Shown here: piece after piece, positions 19,090 through 27,510 of the stretch
Position numbering within the stretch: the stretch's first letter is position 1
Layout of the letters: each line of letters starts with the position of its first letter
Assembly: GCF_000512695.2 (NCBI RefSeq)
Contig: NZ_AZRW02000003.1
Location: 168,731 to 232,730, forward strand
Direction of reading: 5' to 3'
DNA length: 64,000 nt
Source of the DNA: Pseudomonas sp. QTF5
Lineage (GTDB): Bacteria; Pseudomonadota; Gammaproteobacteria; Pseudomonadales; Pseudomonadaceae
The notes under the pieces: model-generated
Told to the model about the DNA's origin: nothing
The model's database searches: none
Seen by the model: the letters and a program-made list of their open reading frames with translations, nothing else
Translations under genes and position numbers: made by a program

Positions 19090-19153
19090 GAGGTGTCGTG
19101 AGCCAATAACGCACGAACTTCAAAAGGCCCGCCAGTGATGGATAGGGCCTTTT
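19065..19153 (+). promoter_or_regulatory. Attenuator with alternative hairpins
   Basis: Three pairings compete. The 1:2 hairpin is CACGACC-GCC (19065-19074) with GGC-G-GGTCGTG (19078-19088, one bulged G). The 2:3 antiterminator is GGCGGG (19078-19083) with CCCGCC (19128-19133). The 3:4 terminator is AAAAGGCCC (19122-19130) with GGGCCTTTT (19145-19153). A ribosome stalled on the Thr codons would cover arm 1, free arm 2 to pair with arm 3, and prevent the terminator. This is the classical amino-acid attenuation logic, inferred here from sequence only. Confidence 0.62.
19122..19153 (+). terminator. Rho-independent terminator (attenuator arm 3:4)
   Basis: A perfect 9-bp stem, AAAAGGCCC against GGGCCTTTT, with a 14-base loop and further T residues after (CTTTT). 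It lies 43 bases before the hydrolase start codon, so it ends the leader transcript rather than the upstream gene. Confidence 0.75.
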
Positions 19154-19196
19154 CTTTTGCCCTTGTGTCGCTGGTCCAAACGCAAGGAAAAGCACT

Positions 19197-19715
19197 ATGT
19201 ACGCACTGTTGATTCTCGATATGCAGGTTGGATTGTTTCATGGCCCGGATAAACCATGGGCTGGCGAAGCGTTGCTAAACACTTTGAATAGCCTGTTGAG
19301 CAAAGCCCGGAAAGCAGGCGCGCCCGTTTTTCTTGCTCGCCACGTAGGTCCGCCTGGCTCGCCTATCGAATCTGGAAGCCCGTTGACGCAACTGGTGCAG
19401 GAACTCCTGCTACAAGGCGACGAAGTGGTCTTCGAAAAAAGCCGCCCCAACGCTTTCGCCATGACTGACCTGGCCGATCGGCTAAAAGCTTGTGGATCTC
19501 CAGGCGTGGTCATTGCCGGAATGAAGACCCAGTATTGTGTCGACAGCACCTGCCGCGCCGCACGAGATCTTGGGTTCGATGCAGTGCTGATCGCCGATGG
19601 TCATACCTGCACCGACACCCCAGCGTTGAAGGCCGAAAATATCGTCGCTCATCACAATGCAACCCTGGCGGGCCCATTCTGTCGTGTCGTTCATGCTGAG
19701 AACTGGCATTTCTAA
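19197..19715 (+). CDS. Isochorismatase-family cysteine hydrolase
   Basis: 172-residue cytosolic hydrolase of the isochorismatase/nicotinamidase superfamily. The catalytic triad is visible: Asp8 (LILDMQ), Lys81 (VFEKSRPNAF) and Cys114 (TQYCVDSTCRAARDLG). The real substrate could be an amide, a carbamoyl compound or a vinyl ether and cannot be told here. The ATG has AAGGAAAA upstream. The gene stands alone behind a threonine-type attenuator, which suggests a link to amino-acid supply that would be unexpected for this family. Confidence 0.87.
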   Translation: MYALLILDMQVGLFHGPDKPWAGEALLNTLNSLLSKARKAGAPVFLARHVGPPGSPIESGSPLTQLVQELLLQGDEVVFEKSRPNAFAMTDLADRLKACGSPGVVIAGMKTQYCVDSTCRAARDLGFDAVLIADGHTCTDTPALKAENIVAHHNATLAGPFCRVVHAENWHF

Positions 19716-19870
19716 CCGGCATTGATAGATCGGCTCAAGACTGGGTCGATCTGTCCTTCTGTCGGCGTCGTTTCCGGTTGGGCCGCATGTCAGGCCCGTG
19801 TTAGATGTTGGGTCAGAGCCTATTCTTACCTGACAATATCGACCGAGATCTCCACCGCCGGCGCCGTTTT

Positions 19871-20170
19871 CTAGTTTTTGCACTCCGCCAACACCACGTG
19901 GCAGGTATTCGGCGTGCCACCGGATCGGCCGGCATAGCGTATGCAATTAGCCAGGGATTTTTCGCGAGCCATGTTCAAGGTATCCCCCCAAGCCAGGCCG
20001 CCCTCACCGGTAGTGGGTAGCGCTTTTGCATAGCAGCTTGAGCCTATGTTTGAGGCCGAATAGCGGGCCGTGGCAGCGTTGCCTGCGCATCCCGCTGTCA
20101 GCGCCAGGTTTATGGCTAGCAGGGAGGACAGGATCCATGACGAGCATCGGCGCGCTGTTTTTTCGGTCAT
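19871..20170 (-). CDS. Small putative lipoprotein, unknown function
   Basis: 99-residue protein with a signal peptide ending in the lipobox LTAGC near residue 28, so it should be lipidated and exported. Four further Cys residues in the mature part (SSCYAK, NCIRY, NTCHV, AECKN) suggest two disulfides. I start at 20170 because AGGGGAAA precedes that ATG; the frame reaching 20203 adds residues before the signal peptide. No family recognised. Confidence 0.7.
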   Translation of the reverse strand: MTEKTARRCSSWILSSLLAINLALTAGCAGNAATARYSASNIGSSCYAKALPTTGEGGLAWGDTLNMAREKSLANCIRYAGRSGGTPNTCHVVLAECKN

Positions 20171-20446
20171 CCCGTTTCCCCTGTAGAAAGAGGCGTGAGG
20201 CAAGTTTGTGCTCGTGTCCTACTCAGATTAGACGGTGTTGCGCCTGCCCTTGAGTCCGTTTAGCGAACAGATTTGCGCTGGCCCTGACAATTAGCGATAT
20301 CCCATTTGTGGAACAGTTCCACTCGATCGGCGCCGTGGGAATCGATCATGCATGCGCGCCGTCCCAGAGGTACGCAAGCTGCCAAAATAGTCCGGTTGCC
20401 TGCGCTGCTAGAATGCACGTATCAATCCCAATTCTGGAGAACCAAG

Positions 20447-20926
20447 ATGATCAGCAAGAACACGATTTGTCTCTGGTACGACGGCACCGCGCTGGACGCT
20501 GCGAAGTTCTACGCCGAGACGTTTCCGGACAGCGCTGTGGGAGCTGTCCTTCGCGCGCCTGGTGACTATCCGGCGGGCAAACAGGGCGATGTCTTGACGG
20601 TCGAGTTCACGGTGATGGGCATCCCTTGTCTCGGACTGAACGGGGGCTCGGCGTTCAAGCACAACGAAGCTTTCTCGTTCCAGGTTGCGACCGACGACCA
20701 AGCCGAAACGGACCGCTTGTGGAACGCGATTGTCGGAAACGGCGGCCAGGAAAGTGCATGCGGCTGGTGCAAGGACAAGTGGGGGCTGTCATGGCAGATC
20801 ACACCCCGCGTGCTGACAGCCGCAATAACCGATCCTGATCGAACAGCGGCCAAACGCGCGTTCGACGCCATGATGGGGATGAAAAAGATCGACATCGCTG
20901 CGATCGAAGCGGCTTTGAAGGGTTAG
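20447..20926 (+). CDS. VOC-family protein (PhnB / 3-demethylubiquinone methyltransferase-like fold)
   Basis: 159-residue protein of the glyoxalase/VOC superfamily of the PhnB-like subgroup. NTICLWYDGTALDAAKFYAE opens the domain, and the conserved block ACGWCKDKWGLSWQITP near residues 106-122 is typical. Such proteins bind small molecules; this subgroup is often misannotated as a methyltransferase, and I would not assign a reaction. The ATG at 20447 has TGGAGA upstream, while the longer frame from 20306 does not look coding at its start. Confidence 0.85.
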   Translation: MISKNTICLWYDGTALDAAKFYAETFPDSAVGAVLRAPGDYPAGKQGDVLTVEFTVMGIPCLGLNGGSAFKHNEAFSFQVATDDQAETDRLWNAIVGNGGQESACGWCKDKWGLSWQITPRVLTAAITDPDRTAAKRAFDAMMGMKKIDIAAIEAALKG

Positions 20927-21071
20927 CGGTTGGACAAGTTGAGGAGCGAGTAGTTTGAGGCCTGGCGCAGCATGTGTGCACTGTTGGCACCTCTGCTGGA
21001 CCGATAGGCGAGCGCATCGGGCCGGCTGCGTTGCCTGGGATAACTGGCCTTGAGATAAGCCTGCTGTCGAT

Positions 21072-21530
21072 TCACGACTTGTCGGCAACAACTCTCACTC
21101 TGTGGCAGTCAGACGGTCCAAGTTTTTGACCGCTTGAGGAGCGAACATCAATCGGCATTAGCGCCTGTCTGGACTCGTTGTCCAACAGCACAGAACGCGT
21201 CTCTCCCGGCTCGAACAGGAAACGTTCGCCCCACTGCCTCATACTGACCACAACCGGAAAGATCTCCCGTCCTTTGTTCGTAAGCACGTACTCCTTGTAG
21301 GCGCTTCCATCTGACGCCGGTTGAACATCGAATACACCGACCTCAACCAAGGTTTTCAGGCGCGATGCCAGAATATTTTTGGCCACGCCCAAGCTCTTTT
21401 GAAATTCGCTGAATCGGCGAATGTCGTCAAATGCGTCGCGGATGATCATGAGCGACCAGCGGTCCCCAATTGCCTCCAGTGTTCTTGCTACCGGGCAATC
21501 GCTGCTTTGCGATGAAGCACCTTCGACCAT
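21072..21530 (-). CDS. HxlR-family transcriptional regulator
   Basis: 152-residue winged-helix regulator with the HxlR core: CPVARTLEAIGDRWSLMIIRDAF (the conserved Cys near residue 12), FSEFQKSLGVAKNILASRLK and the wing region ending YVLTNKGREIFPVV. The start at 21530 has a strong AGGAGGT; a start at 21560 would add ten residues without such a site. It is divergent from the adjacent MFS gene, and repeats between the two are likely operators, so it probably represses the transporter. Confidence 0.9.
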   Translation of the reverse strand: MVEGASSQSSDCPVARTLEAIGDRWSLMIIRDAFDDIRRFSEFQKSLGVAKNILASRLKTLVEVGVFDVQPASDGSAYKEYVLTNKGREIFPVVVSMRQWGERFLFEPGETRSVLLDNESRQALMPIDVRSSSGQKLGPSDCHRVRVVADKS

Positions 21531-21615
21531 CGTATTTACCTCCTGGATAAGGATTGCCAAATCTATCGATCAATCTGGATCAAGGTGGTTGCAATTTGAA
21601 ACCTTGTTCGGCAAC

Positions 21616-21647
21616 AATTGAGACCAGTTTTTAATTGAAACCAGTTT
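21616..21647. promoter_or_regulatory. Direct repeat in the HxlR/MFS divergent promoter
   Basis: AATTGAGACCAGTTT (21616-21630) and AATTGAAACCAGTTT (21633-21647) are near-identical 15-base direct repeats 17 bases apart, with a third weaker copy (AATTTGAAACC) near 21594. Spacing and position just before the MFS start suggest an HxlR operator. Confidence 0.5.
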
Positions 21648-21665
21648 AACGCCATGGAGGCGTGC

Positions 21666-22949
21666 ATGACAGCAGAGGCCGACTCATCCACCCAAGGTTT
21701 CTCCAGGCAGCCTTCGGGATTGCCGCATACGGATACCGGAGAAAACAGCAGCACCGACCGGTCTGCGGGACTTTCTCCGTCGCTCACGTTATTGTTTTCC
21801 GTCACCTGCGCACTTGCAGTCGCCAATGTTTACTTTGCCCAACCCTTGCTGGCCTCAATGGCGCAGAGCCTGGGCGTCGCCTCAGGATTGATCGGGGTCG
21901 TGGTGACGGCCACTCAGGTGGGATACGCGCTGGGGTTGCTATTCATCGTGCCGCTGGGCGATAGGGTGAACCGCAAACGGCTGACTATCACTCAAGTGGT
22001 GCTGTCTGCGATTGCGCTGGCGGCCGTTGGCGCATCGCAGCAATGGCTGGCCCTGCTGGGAGCCATGATCATGACGGGCTTACTGGCAGTGGTCGCTCAG
22101 GTGCTTGTAGCCTATGCCGCCGTGCTGGCAACGCCATCACAACGTGGGCAGGCAGTGGGGACAGTAACCAGCGGCATTGTCCTGGGTATTCTGCTGGCAC
22201 GGTTTACCTCTGGGCTGATCGCAGATCTAGCGGGCTGGCGCGCCGTTTATTTCGTTTCCTCAGCATTGATGCTGACCGTCGCGGCGGTGTTCTGGAAAGT
22301 GGTTCCTGCCGCAGTGTCACCACGCAATCAATACACCTACCAAGCGCTCATCCGGTCGCTGTTCAAGCTGTTCATGACCGAACCGGTTTTGCGGATCAGG
22401 GGCCTGCTGGCCTTACTGATCTTTGCCGCTTTTTCCGTGCTATGGACAGCTATGGTGCTGCCGTTGAGCGCTCCGCCGCTGACGCTTTCACACACGGCCA
22501 TCGGCATGTTTGGCTTGGCCGGCGTCGCCGGAGCCCTTGCTGCCAGAAGAGCCGGTCGCTGGGCCGATCAAGGTTTCGGACAACGAGTTACCGGCATCTC
22601 GCTGGGACTCCTGACGCTTTCCTGGTTGCTCATCACTTTTGCCGAGACGTCCCTGATCGCGCTGGTTTGCGGCGTGGTTTTGCTCGACTTCGCGGTGCAA
22701 GCGGTACACGTCACCAACCAGAGCCTCATTTTTGCTGCACGACCCGATGCCCAAAGTCGCATGGTCGGCGCATACATGTGCTTCTACTCGGTCGGTAGCG
22801 CGCTGGGGGCGGCAGCCGCGACCCAGGTTTATGCGCTCTGGGGCTGGATGGCAGTCAGCCTGCTGGGCGCCTTGATCAGTGCGACAGCTTTGGCGCTGTG
22901 GTTTTTTACAAGTCATTTCTCGACTACTACTCAAGGAAGTTCAGCATGA
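21666..22949 (+). CDS. MFS transporter, drug-efflux type
   Basis: 427-residue, twelve-helix major facilitator with a soluble N-terminal extension of about 35 residues. Recognisable landmarks are ALAVANVYFAQPLLASMA in helix 1, the loop 2-3 motif PLGDRVNRKRL and a C-terminal half with LAARRAGRWADQGFG. It resembles the YnfM/arabinose-efflux-like group; substrate unknown. The ATG at 21666 has GGAGG six bases upstream, better than the ATG at 21654, which itself contains that GGAGG. HxlR next door probably controls it. Confidence 0.88.
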   Translation: MTAEADSSTQGFSRQPSGLPHTDTGENSSTDRSAGLSPSLTLLFSVTCALAVANVYFAQPLLASMAQSLGVASGLIGVVVTATQVGYALGLLFIVPLGDRVNRKRLTITQVVLSAIALAAVGASQQWLALLGAMIMTGLLAVVAQVLVAYAAVLATPSQRGQAVGTVTSGIVLGILLARFTSGLIADLAGWRAVYFVSSALMLTVAAVFWKVVPAAVSPRNQYTYQALIRSLFKLFMTEPVLRIRGLLALLIFAAFSVLWTAMVLPLSAPPLTLSHTAIGMFGLAGVAGALAARRAGRWADQGFGQRVTGISLGLLTLSWLLITFAETSLIALVCGVVLLDFAVQAVHVTNQSLIFAARPDAQSRMVGAYMCFYSVGSALGAAAATQVYALWGWMAVSLLGALISATALALWFFTSHFSTTTQGSSA

Positions 22950-22999
22950 AAGCCGGGCACCTACTACTCGCAATCTCGATTACTGCCATCACGCTGTGA
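22946..22999 (+). pseudogene. Truncated start of a gene coupled to the MFS gene
   Basis: An ATG overlapping the MFS stop (ATGA), preceded by AAGGAAG, opens a 17-codon frame MKAGHLLLAISITAITL that looks like the beginning of a signal peptide and stops at once. It looks like the 5-prime remnant of a former second gene in the operon, lost by deletion up to the convergent trmK gene. Confidence 0.4.
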
Positions 23000-23041
23000 A
23001 CGGCTCGACGGGTTACTTTTCGTCCAAACCCAGAACCGGGC

Positions 23042-23737
23042 TCAAGCCAGCAGCTCGGTGATCCACCGGGCCTGCCGGGCGATGTCTTGCACCTTCTCCT
23101 CGGGCACGGCCTGCCGCGCCCGGGCGAAGTTGGCCAAAGTCTTGTGCTTCTGGTGCAGCATGCGCTGCCATTTGATCAGGAACGCCGGGCTGCGTGCCTG
23201 CATCTGCAGCGGGCCGAAGTACAGCTCCTCGGCGGTGTACATCACCGGCCCGGCGCGCTCGGCGACGATGATTTCGTAGTCGAAACGGTTTTCCCGCAGC
23301 ACTTCCTCGCACAGGATGCGGTAGTCATTTTTCATCAGCCATTGACGCAGTGGTTGCTCGCCGCCGTTGGGCTGCAGGATCAGGCGCTCCTGGCCGCTCA
23401 GACGCGCCTTGCCGCTGTCGAGGATGTCGCGGATCGTCTCGCCGCCCATGCCGCAGATGCTGATCGCTGTGATCCCGTCTCCCGGCTCGATCGCCGCCAG
23501 GCCACTGGCCAGGCGCACGGTGATCCGCTGAGCCAGGCCGTTCTCGCGCACGGTGCGTTCGGCCGAGCGAAACGGCGTCAATGCCACTTCGCCGGCCACC
23601 GCCGCCGCGATGGCGCCACGGCGCATCAACGCCACCGGCAGGTAGCCGTGATCCGAGCCGATATCGGCCAGGCACGCACCAGTTGGCACATGCGCCGCCA
23701 CGCGCTCCAGGCGCATGGACAATGTCTGTTCGTTCAA
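23042..23737 (-). CDS. trmK: tRNA (adenine(22)-N1)-methyltransferase
   Basis: SAM-dependent methyltransferase that modifies A22 of tRNA. The product has the Rossmann motif ADIGSDHGYLPVAL, the acidic and Gly-rich VAGEVALTP, the catalytic-region ISICGMGGETIRDIL, and a C-terminal helical part (KWQRMLHQKHKTL). I prefer the TTG at 23737 (231 residues, AAAAGGA upstream), which gives a length like other TrmK proteins; an upstream ATG at 23830 would add 31 residues that overlap the end of the amidase gene and look non-coding. Confidence 0.85.
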   Translation of the reverse strand: MNEQTLSMRLERVAAHVPTGACLADIGSDHGYLPVALMRRGAIAAAVAGEVALTPFRSAERTVRENGLAQRITVRLASGLAAIEPGDGITAISICGMGGETIRDILDSGKARLSGQERLILQPNGGEQPLRQWLMKNDYRILCEEVLRENRFDYEIIVAERAGPVMYTAEELYFGPLQMQARSPAFLIKWQRMLHQKHKTLANFARARQAVPEEKVQDIARQARWITELLA

Positions 23738-23816
23738 CTGCAATTCCTTTTCACCAGGAAGGTCCAGCACCTTGGGCCGGGTCGGGGCGAGATTCTGAGC
23801 CCCAATCCCGCCCTTT

Positions 23817-25532
23817 CTATTTTTGGCCACCGGACAATGGTGGGGTTCGAGGCGGGATCAATCGCTTCGTCCCCGTCGACTCAAACGCCGAAGCCAAGCG
23901 AAGCAGTGTCGAATCGTCATAGGCTCGACCGGCAAAGGTCAGCCCGACGGGCATGCCGATGTCCGGCATGATGCCCATCGGCACTGTGACCGTGGGAACA
24001 CCCAAGTGGCGAATGGCGAGGTTGCCGTTGGCGACCCAGACACCGTTACTCCAGGCGATATCCGCAGACTTTGGATCGACATCGGCATTCGCCGGCCCAA
24101 CGTCGGCCACCGTCGGGAAGATCACCGCGTCGAGCCCCAACCGATCCATCCAGTCCTCAAGGTCGATTCGGCGCGTCTGTTCAAGGCCGCGTAGTCCGTC
24201 AGGCACCGTGGTGATCTGGTCCCAAGGGGTGATGCCGCGTTCGGCCATTCGTACATACTCATCCATGCCAGCGGCAAGATCGCCCTCCCGGTTGGGCAGC
24301 GTCCCCGGATCGTGCGGAAAAATCAGCGGTCCGTTCACATCGACCAGGCGATTGAGTTTTGGATCGCCGTTGGCCCGCAGAAAATCGTCGAACGCCCAGG
24401 CCGTCAGATCCCACAACTCATGGTGAAGGAACTCTTTGGAAACCAGGCCGCGGTTAAACACGGTCGGTGCACCAGGACGATCGCCTTCGCAATTGGAGAC
24501 CAGCGGGAAATCGACCTCGATCACTTCGGCACCAAAGGCTTCGAGTGCCTTGCGAGCCTCTTTCCAGAGCCCGATCACCGAGGGGCGGGTGTTGATTCGC
24601 TGGCCCGTCGGGCCACCGATGCCAGGCGCATCGCTCGTGCCTGCATCGGCATCCGCGTTGATGTACATACGAGGAACGCCGAAGCGTTTTCCGGCGAGGG
24701 CATCGGTATTCGCGGCAAGCGACCCATAGGAAGCGGGACGCACCGAGGCGACACTCGGAATGGGCACCCAGGGTTGCATCCGCCACAGATCGCCTCGTGT
24801 GTCGGGATCCTCCGCCACTACTACGTCGAGCACTTCGAGCAGGTCTGCCATGGTTCTGGCAAACGGCACGACAACGTCCATGGTCGGCGTCAACGGCCAG
24901 TTCCCGCGCACCGAAATCACGCCGCGCGAAGGCGTATAAGCACACAAACCATTGTTCGAGGCAGGCCCCCGGCCGCTCGACCAGGTTTCTTCGGCAAGGC
25001 CGAAGGCCGCGAAACTGGCGGCGGTTGCAGTACCGGCGCCGTTCGATGAGCCCGAGGCGAAGGGTGCGGTGAGATAGTCAGCGTTGTACGGGCTCTCGGC
25101 ACGGCCGTAGACCCCGCGCTGCATGCCGCCGTTAGCCATGGGCGGCATATTGGTTTTGCCCAGGCAAATTGCGCCAGCGGCACGAAGCCGTTCGATGGTG
25201 AACGCATCGCGATAAGCAATCAGGTTCGCGAAGGCGGGACTTCCAGAGGCTGCGGTGAGCCCCTTCACCAGATAACTGTCCTTGGCCGTATAGGGAATGC
25301 CGTCGAGCGGCCCCAGCGTCTCGCCCTTGGCCCGACGGGCATCGGACGCTTGCGCTTCCTTGAGCGCATCGGGGTTGCGAACCACCACCGCGTTGAGGGC
25401 GGTGGGCGTGTCGGGTCCGTCGTAGGCATCGATCCTGGCGAGATAGGCCTGGACCAGCTCAACTGCCGTTGTCTGGCCCGATTCGAGCGCAGCACGCAGT
25501 TGGGCAATGGAAACCTCGGTGACCTCAATCAT
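23817..25532 (-). CDS. Amidase-signature hydrolase
   Basis: 571-residue member of the amidase signature family, which hydrolyses amide bonds with a Ser-cisSer-Lys triad. Lys84 lies in IPYTAKDSYLV, the cis-Ser in SGSSNGAGTAT (about 160-170) and the nucleophile Ser in WSSGRGPAS (about 185-192). The Gly-rich loop departs from the usual GGSSGGS and DTGGS, as in some secondary-metabolite or aryl amidases. No signal peptide. The start is uncertain: 25532 fits the family; 25583 or 25586 would add 17-18 residues. Confidence 0.82.
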   Translation of the reverse strand: MIEVTEVSIAQLRAALESGQTTAVELVQAYLARIDAYDGPDTPTALNAVVVRNPDALKEAQASDARRAKGETLGPLDGIPYTAKDSYLVKGLTAASGSPAFANLIAYRDAFTIERLRAAGAICLGKTNMPPMANGGMQRGVYGRAESPYNADYLTAPFASGSSNGAGTATAASFAAFGLAEETWSSGRGPASNNGLCAYTPSRGVISVRGNWPLTPTMDVVVPFARTMADLLEVLDVVVAEDPDTRGDLWRMQPWVPIPSVASVRPASYGSLAANTDALAGKRFGVPRMYINADADAGTSDAPGIGGPTGQRINTRPSVIGLWKEARKALEAFGAEVIEVDFPLVSNCEGDRPGAPTVFNRGLVSKEFLHHELWDLTAWAFDDFLRANGDPKLNRLVDVNGPLIFPHDPGTLPNREGDLAAGMDEYVRMAERGITPWDQITTVPDGLRGLEQTRRIDLEDWMDRLGLDAVIFPTVADVGPANADVDPKSADIAWSNGVWVANGNLAIRHLGVPTVTVPMGIMPDIGMPVGLTFAGRAYDDSTLLRLASAFESTGTKRLIPPRTPPLSGGQK

Positions 25533-25629
25533 GCTGTTACCGCCGGCTGCTGATGGGTGACTGGATTTTGGGCTCAAGGACATCACTTATCTCAAAATGG
25601 GTTTTTGTATCGATTCTCGTTGCACTGCA

Positions 25630-25941
25630 TTACGCGATAGGGTCGGGACTTCCAGCGTCGAACTCCACCTCTGATGCGAGTTCCGGGTACTCCATTTTCA
25701 TGGCCGCAAGGCATTCTTGCATGAGCCTCGCATCATCCGGTAAACGTCTGGACAAAGTGTCCCACCCTGAGATTTTCAGTTGCGTGGGCATTTGGACAAG
25801 CCCTGTTATTGCGTCCCAGAAAGCATCCCAATTACAGCCGTACCAGCCGGGAAAGCCGAGCGCATCGCTCAAGGTCGAATGGAGTTCGCCAGAACTCGTC
25901 ACCCTGCTTAAATCGATTTTTACAACCTGTAAGCGGGTCAT
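25630..25941 (-). CDS. Barstar-family protein (orphan)
   Basis: 103-residue protein matching the barstar fold: a first strand VVKIDLSRV, then FPGWYGCNWDAFWDAITGLV, the conserved Trp-Tyr-Gly and Asn-Trp-Asp-Ala segment of barstars, and a final strand. Barstars inhibit secreted barnase-type ribonucleases by covering their active site. No barnase gene is seen nearby on either strand. Possible roles are immunity against a neighbour's toxin or a ribonuclease encoded elsewhere. A GAGG lies about eight bases before the ATG. Confidence 0.82.
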   Translation of the reverse strand: MTRLQVVKIDLSRVTSSGELHSTLSDALGFPGWYGCNWDAFWDAITGLVQMPTQLKISGWDTLSRRLPDDARLMQECLAAMKMEYPELASEVEFDAGSPDPIA

Positions 25942-26084
25942 CGTCAGTGCCTCGAAAATTGCTCACTGGGGAGAAGGATAACTGAAGTCCGCTTCTGCCA
26001 CGCAGCCTTGACTCTGCCCTTTGGGACAGAGTTTATCGTTGCCCTCCAGGAAAAAGGGTACTGGTCCAGTGAGGGGTGATTTCA

Positions 26085-27116
26085 ATGCGTCAGTTATGTC
26101 TGGTTACAGGGGCGAATGGGCACTTGGGAAACACCTTGGTCAGAGCGTTGCTCGATCAGGGTTACCGAGTCCGGGCCGGCGTTCGCAACATGGACAATAC
26201 TGCCTCTTTCGATGGGCTGGATTGCGAAATGGTCTATACCGAACTGTTGGACGAATCGGCCATGCTTGAGGCATTGCGAGGGGTTGACGTGTTGTTCCAG
26301 GTCGCAGCCGTGTTCAAGCACTGGGCGAGAAATCCGCAAGCCGAGATTATCGAACCTAATGTAGGGGGCACTCGCAGCGTTTTGCAGGCCGCGTCAAAAG
26401 CCGGGGTCAAACGCGTGGTTTATGTCAGTTCCGTTGCGGCAATCGGCCAGAATGGACATGCACTCGATGAAAATCAATGGAATGACGAGGACGAAAATGC
26501 CTATTACAAATCCAAGATATTGTCGGAAAAAATGGCGTGGCGCACAGCTCAAGCCTTGAACCTCTGGATGGTCTCGGTTTTACCCTCGGCAATGATCGGT
26601 CCTAATGCCGCGAACCTGACGGATACCATGAGGTTTCTTGATTCGGTCAGACAGCGGCAAGTACCTCTGGACCCGGGGTTTCATTTCAATTTTGTCGATG
26701 TCCGGGATGTCGCCCAAGGAATGATTCAAGCAGCAGAAAAAGGCAGGCCGGGGCAGCGCTATATTCTGGCGAATGAGCAGTCCTCTTCACTCACCGAAGT
26801 CATTGATGCAGCGAACGTAGTTTCACCCGGCTATCGTACTCCCCCGGCAGCCCCCAAGTGGCTTCTGCTCACTGTGGCCTGGGCGCAGGAGGTTTGGGCA
26901 CGGCTAACTGGCCAACCTGCCCGGATGTTGCTCAGCCAGGTCAGGATGTTCCACGACGTTCAACAGAACTACAGCATATTAAAGGCCAGAACCGAATTGG
27001 GCTTTAATCCTCGATCACCAGAAACCGCCCTGCAGTCGGCTTTTATCTATCTGAGCAAGCGCTCGATTCTTCCCTATGAAACGTTGCCGCTGCGCCAGAT
27101 TCAAAAAGCGAATTGA
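26085..27116 (+). CDS. NAD-dependent epimerase / dihydroflavonol reductase-like protein
   Basis: 343-residue short-chain dehydrogenase of the extended type. The nucleotide motif TGANGHLG lies near residues 7-14, the active-site YYKSK near 145, and SSVAAIG gives the catalytic Ser. The C-terminal part resembles dihydroflavonol-4-reductase and 3-beta-HSD relatives. Substrate unknown. GAGGGGTG precedes the ATG. The last 74 bases overlap the convergent MerR gene. Confidence 0.85.
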   Translation: MRQLCLVTGANGHLGNTLVRALLDQGYRVRAGVRNMDNTASFDGLDCEMVYTELLDESAMLEALRGVDVLFQVAAVFKHWARNPQAEIIEPNVGGTRSVLQAASKAGVKRVVYVSSVAAIGQNGHALDENQWNDEDENAYYKSKILSEKMAWRTAQALNLWMVSVLPSAMIGPNAANLTDTMRFLDSVRQRQVPLDPGFHFNFVDVRDVAQGMIQAAEKGRPGQRYILANEQSSSLTEVIDAANVVSPGYRTPPAAPKWLLLTVAWAQEVWARLTGQPARMLLSQVRMFHDVQQNYSILKARTELGFNPRSPETALQSAFIYLSKRSILPYETLPLRQIQKAN

Positions 27117-27450
27117 TCTCGCTTTTGAGTTCGCCAAGGTGAATGTCCAAGGCCCGAAATTCAGCTATTTTTTCGTTGATTTGTTGACGTTTGAGGTCGA
27201 TAGCCTCGTTCGCCAGCGCCAAGGGAAAGGCATTCAGTTTGTTCTTGGCCGCGATCAAGGGAGTCATCTCGGCGAGCTTGAATCCGGCAACCTGTGCTCG
27301 GCGGATAAGGTGTACGAGTCGGAGGTGATGCGCGGTATAGACGCGATATCGACCATGGCGGTCGGGCTCCGGGATCAATCCCATCTGTTCATAAAGTCGA
27401 ATGGCTTTCGGTGTACAGCCAGTCAGCCGGGCGAGTCTTCCAATGAACAT
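27043..27450 (-). CDS. MerR-family transcriptional regulator
   Basis: 135 residues with the MerR winged helix at 1-70 (FIGRLARLTGCTPKAIRLYEQ opening, then GRYRVYTAHHLRLVHLIRRA) and a coiled-coil dimer helix after it. There is no Cys cluster typical of metal sensors at the end, only one or two Cys, so it is more likely a small-molecule responder. It faces the epimerase gene and overlaps its 3-prime end. AAGGA lies seven bases before the ATG. Confidence 0.88.
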   Translation of the reverse strand: MFIGRLARLTGCTPKAIRLYEQMGLIPEPDRHGRYRVYTAHHLRLVHLIRRAQVAGFKLAEMTPLIAAKNKLNAFPLALANEAIDLKRQQINEKIAEFRALDIHLGELKSEINSLFESGAAATFHREESSACSDR

Positions 27451-27510
27451 TAGCAATCCTTTTTTAGAAAAACGGGGGCAAGGGCGAGGTCAAAACCACT
27501 CATCCACCGA

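Noticed and set aside
23738..23830. N-terminal extension of TrmK to an ATG at 23830
   Set aside because: It would overlap the end of the amidase gene, and the added 31 residues do not fit the family length; a TTG with a ribosome site gives the normal start.
26011..26032. Terminator-like hairpin ACTCTG-CCC-TTT-GGG-A-CAGAGT
   Set aside because: It lies between divergent genes, has a bulge and no real T run, so I do not call it a terminator; it could be an operator.
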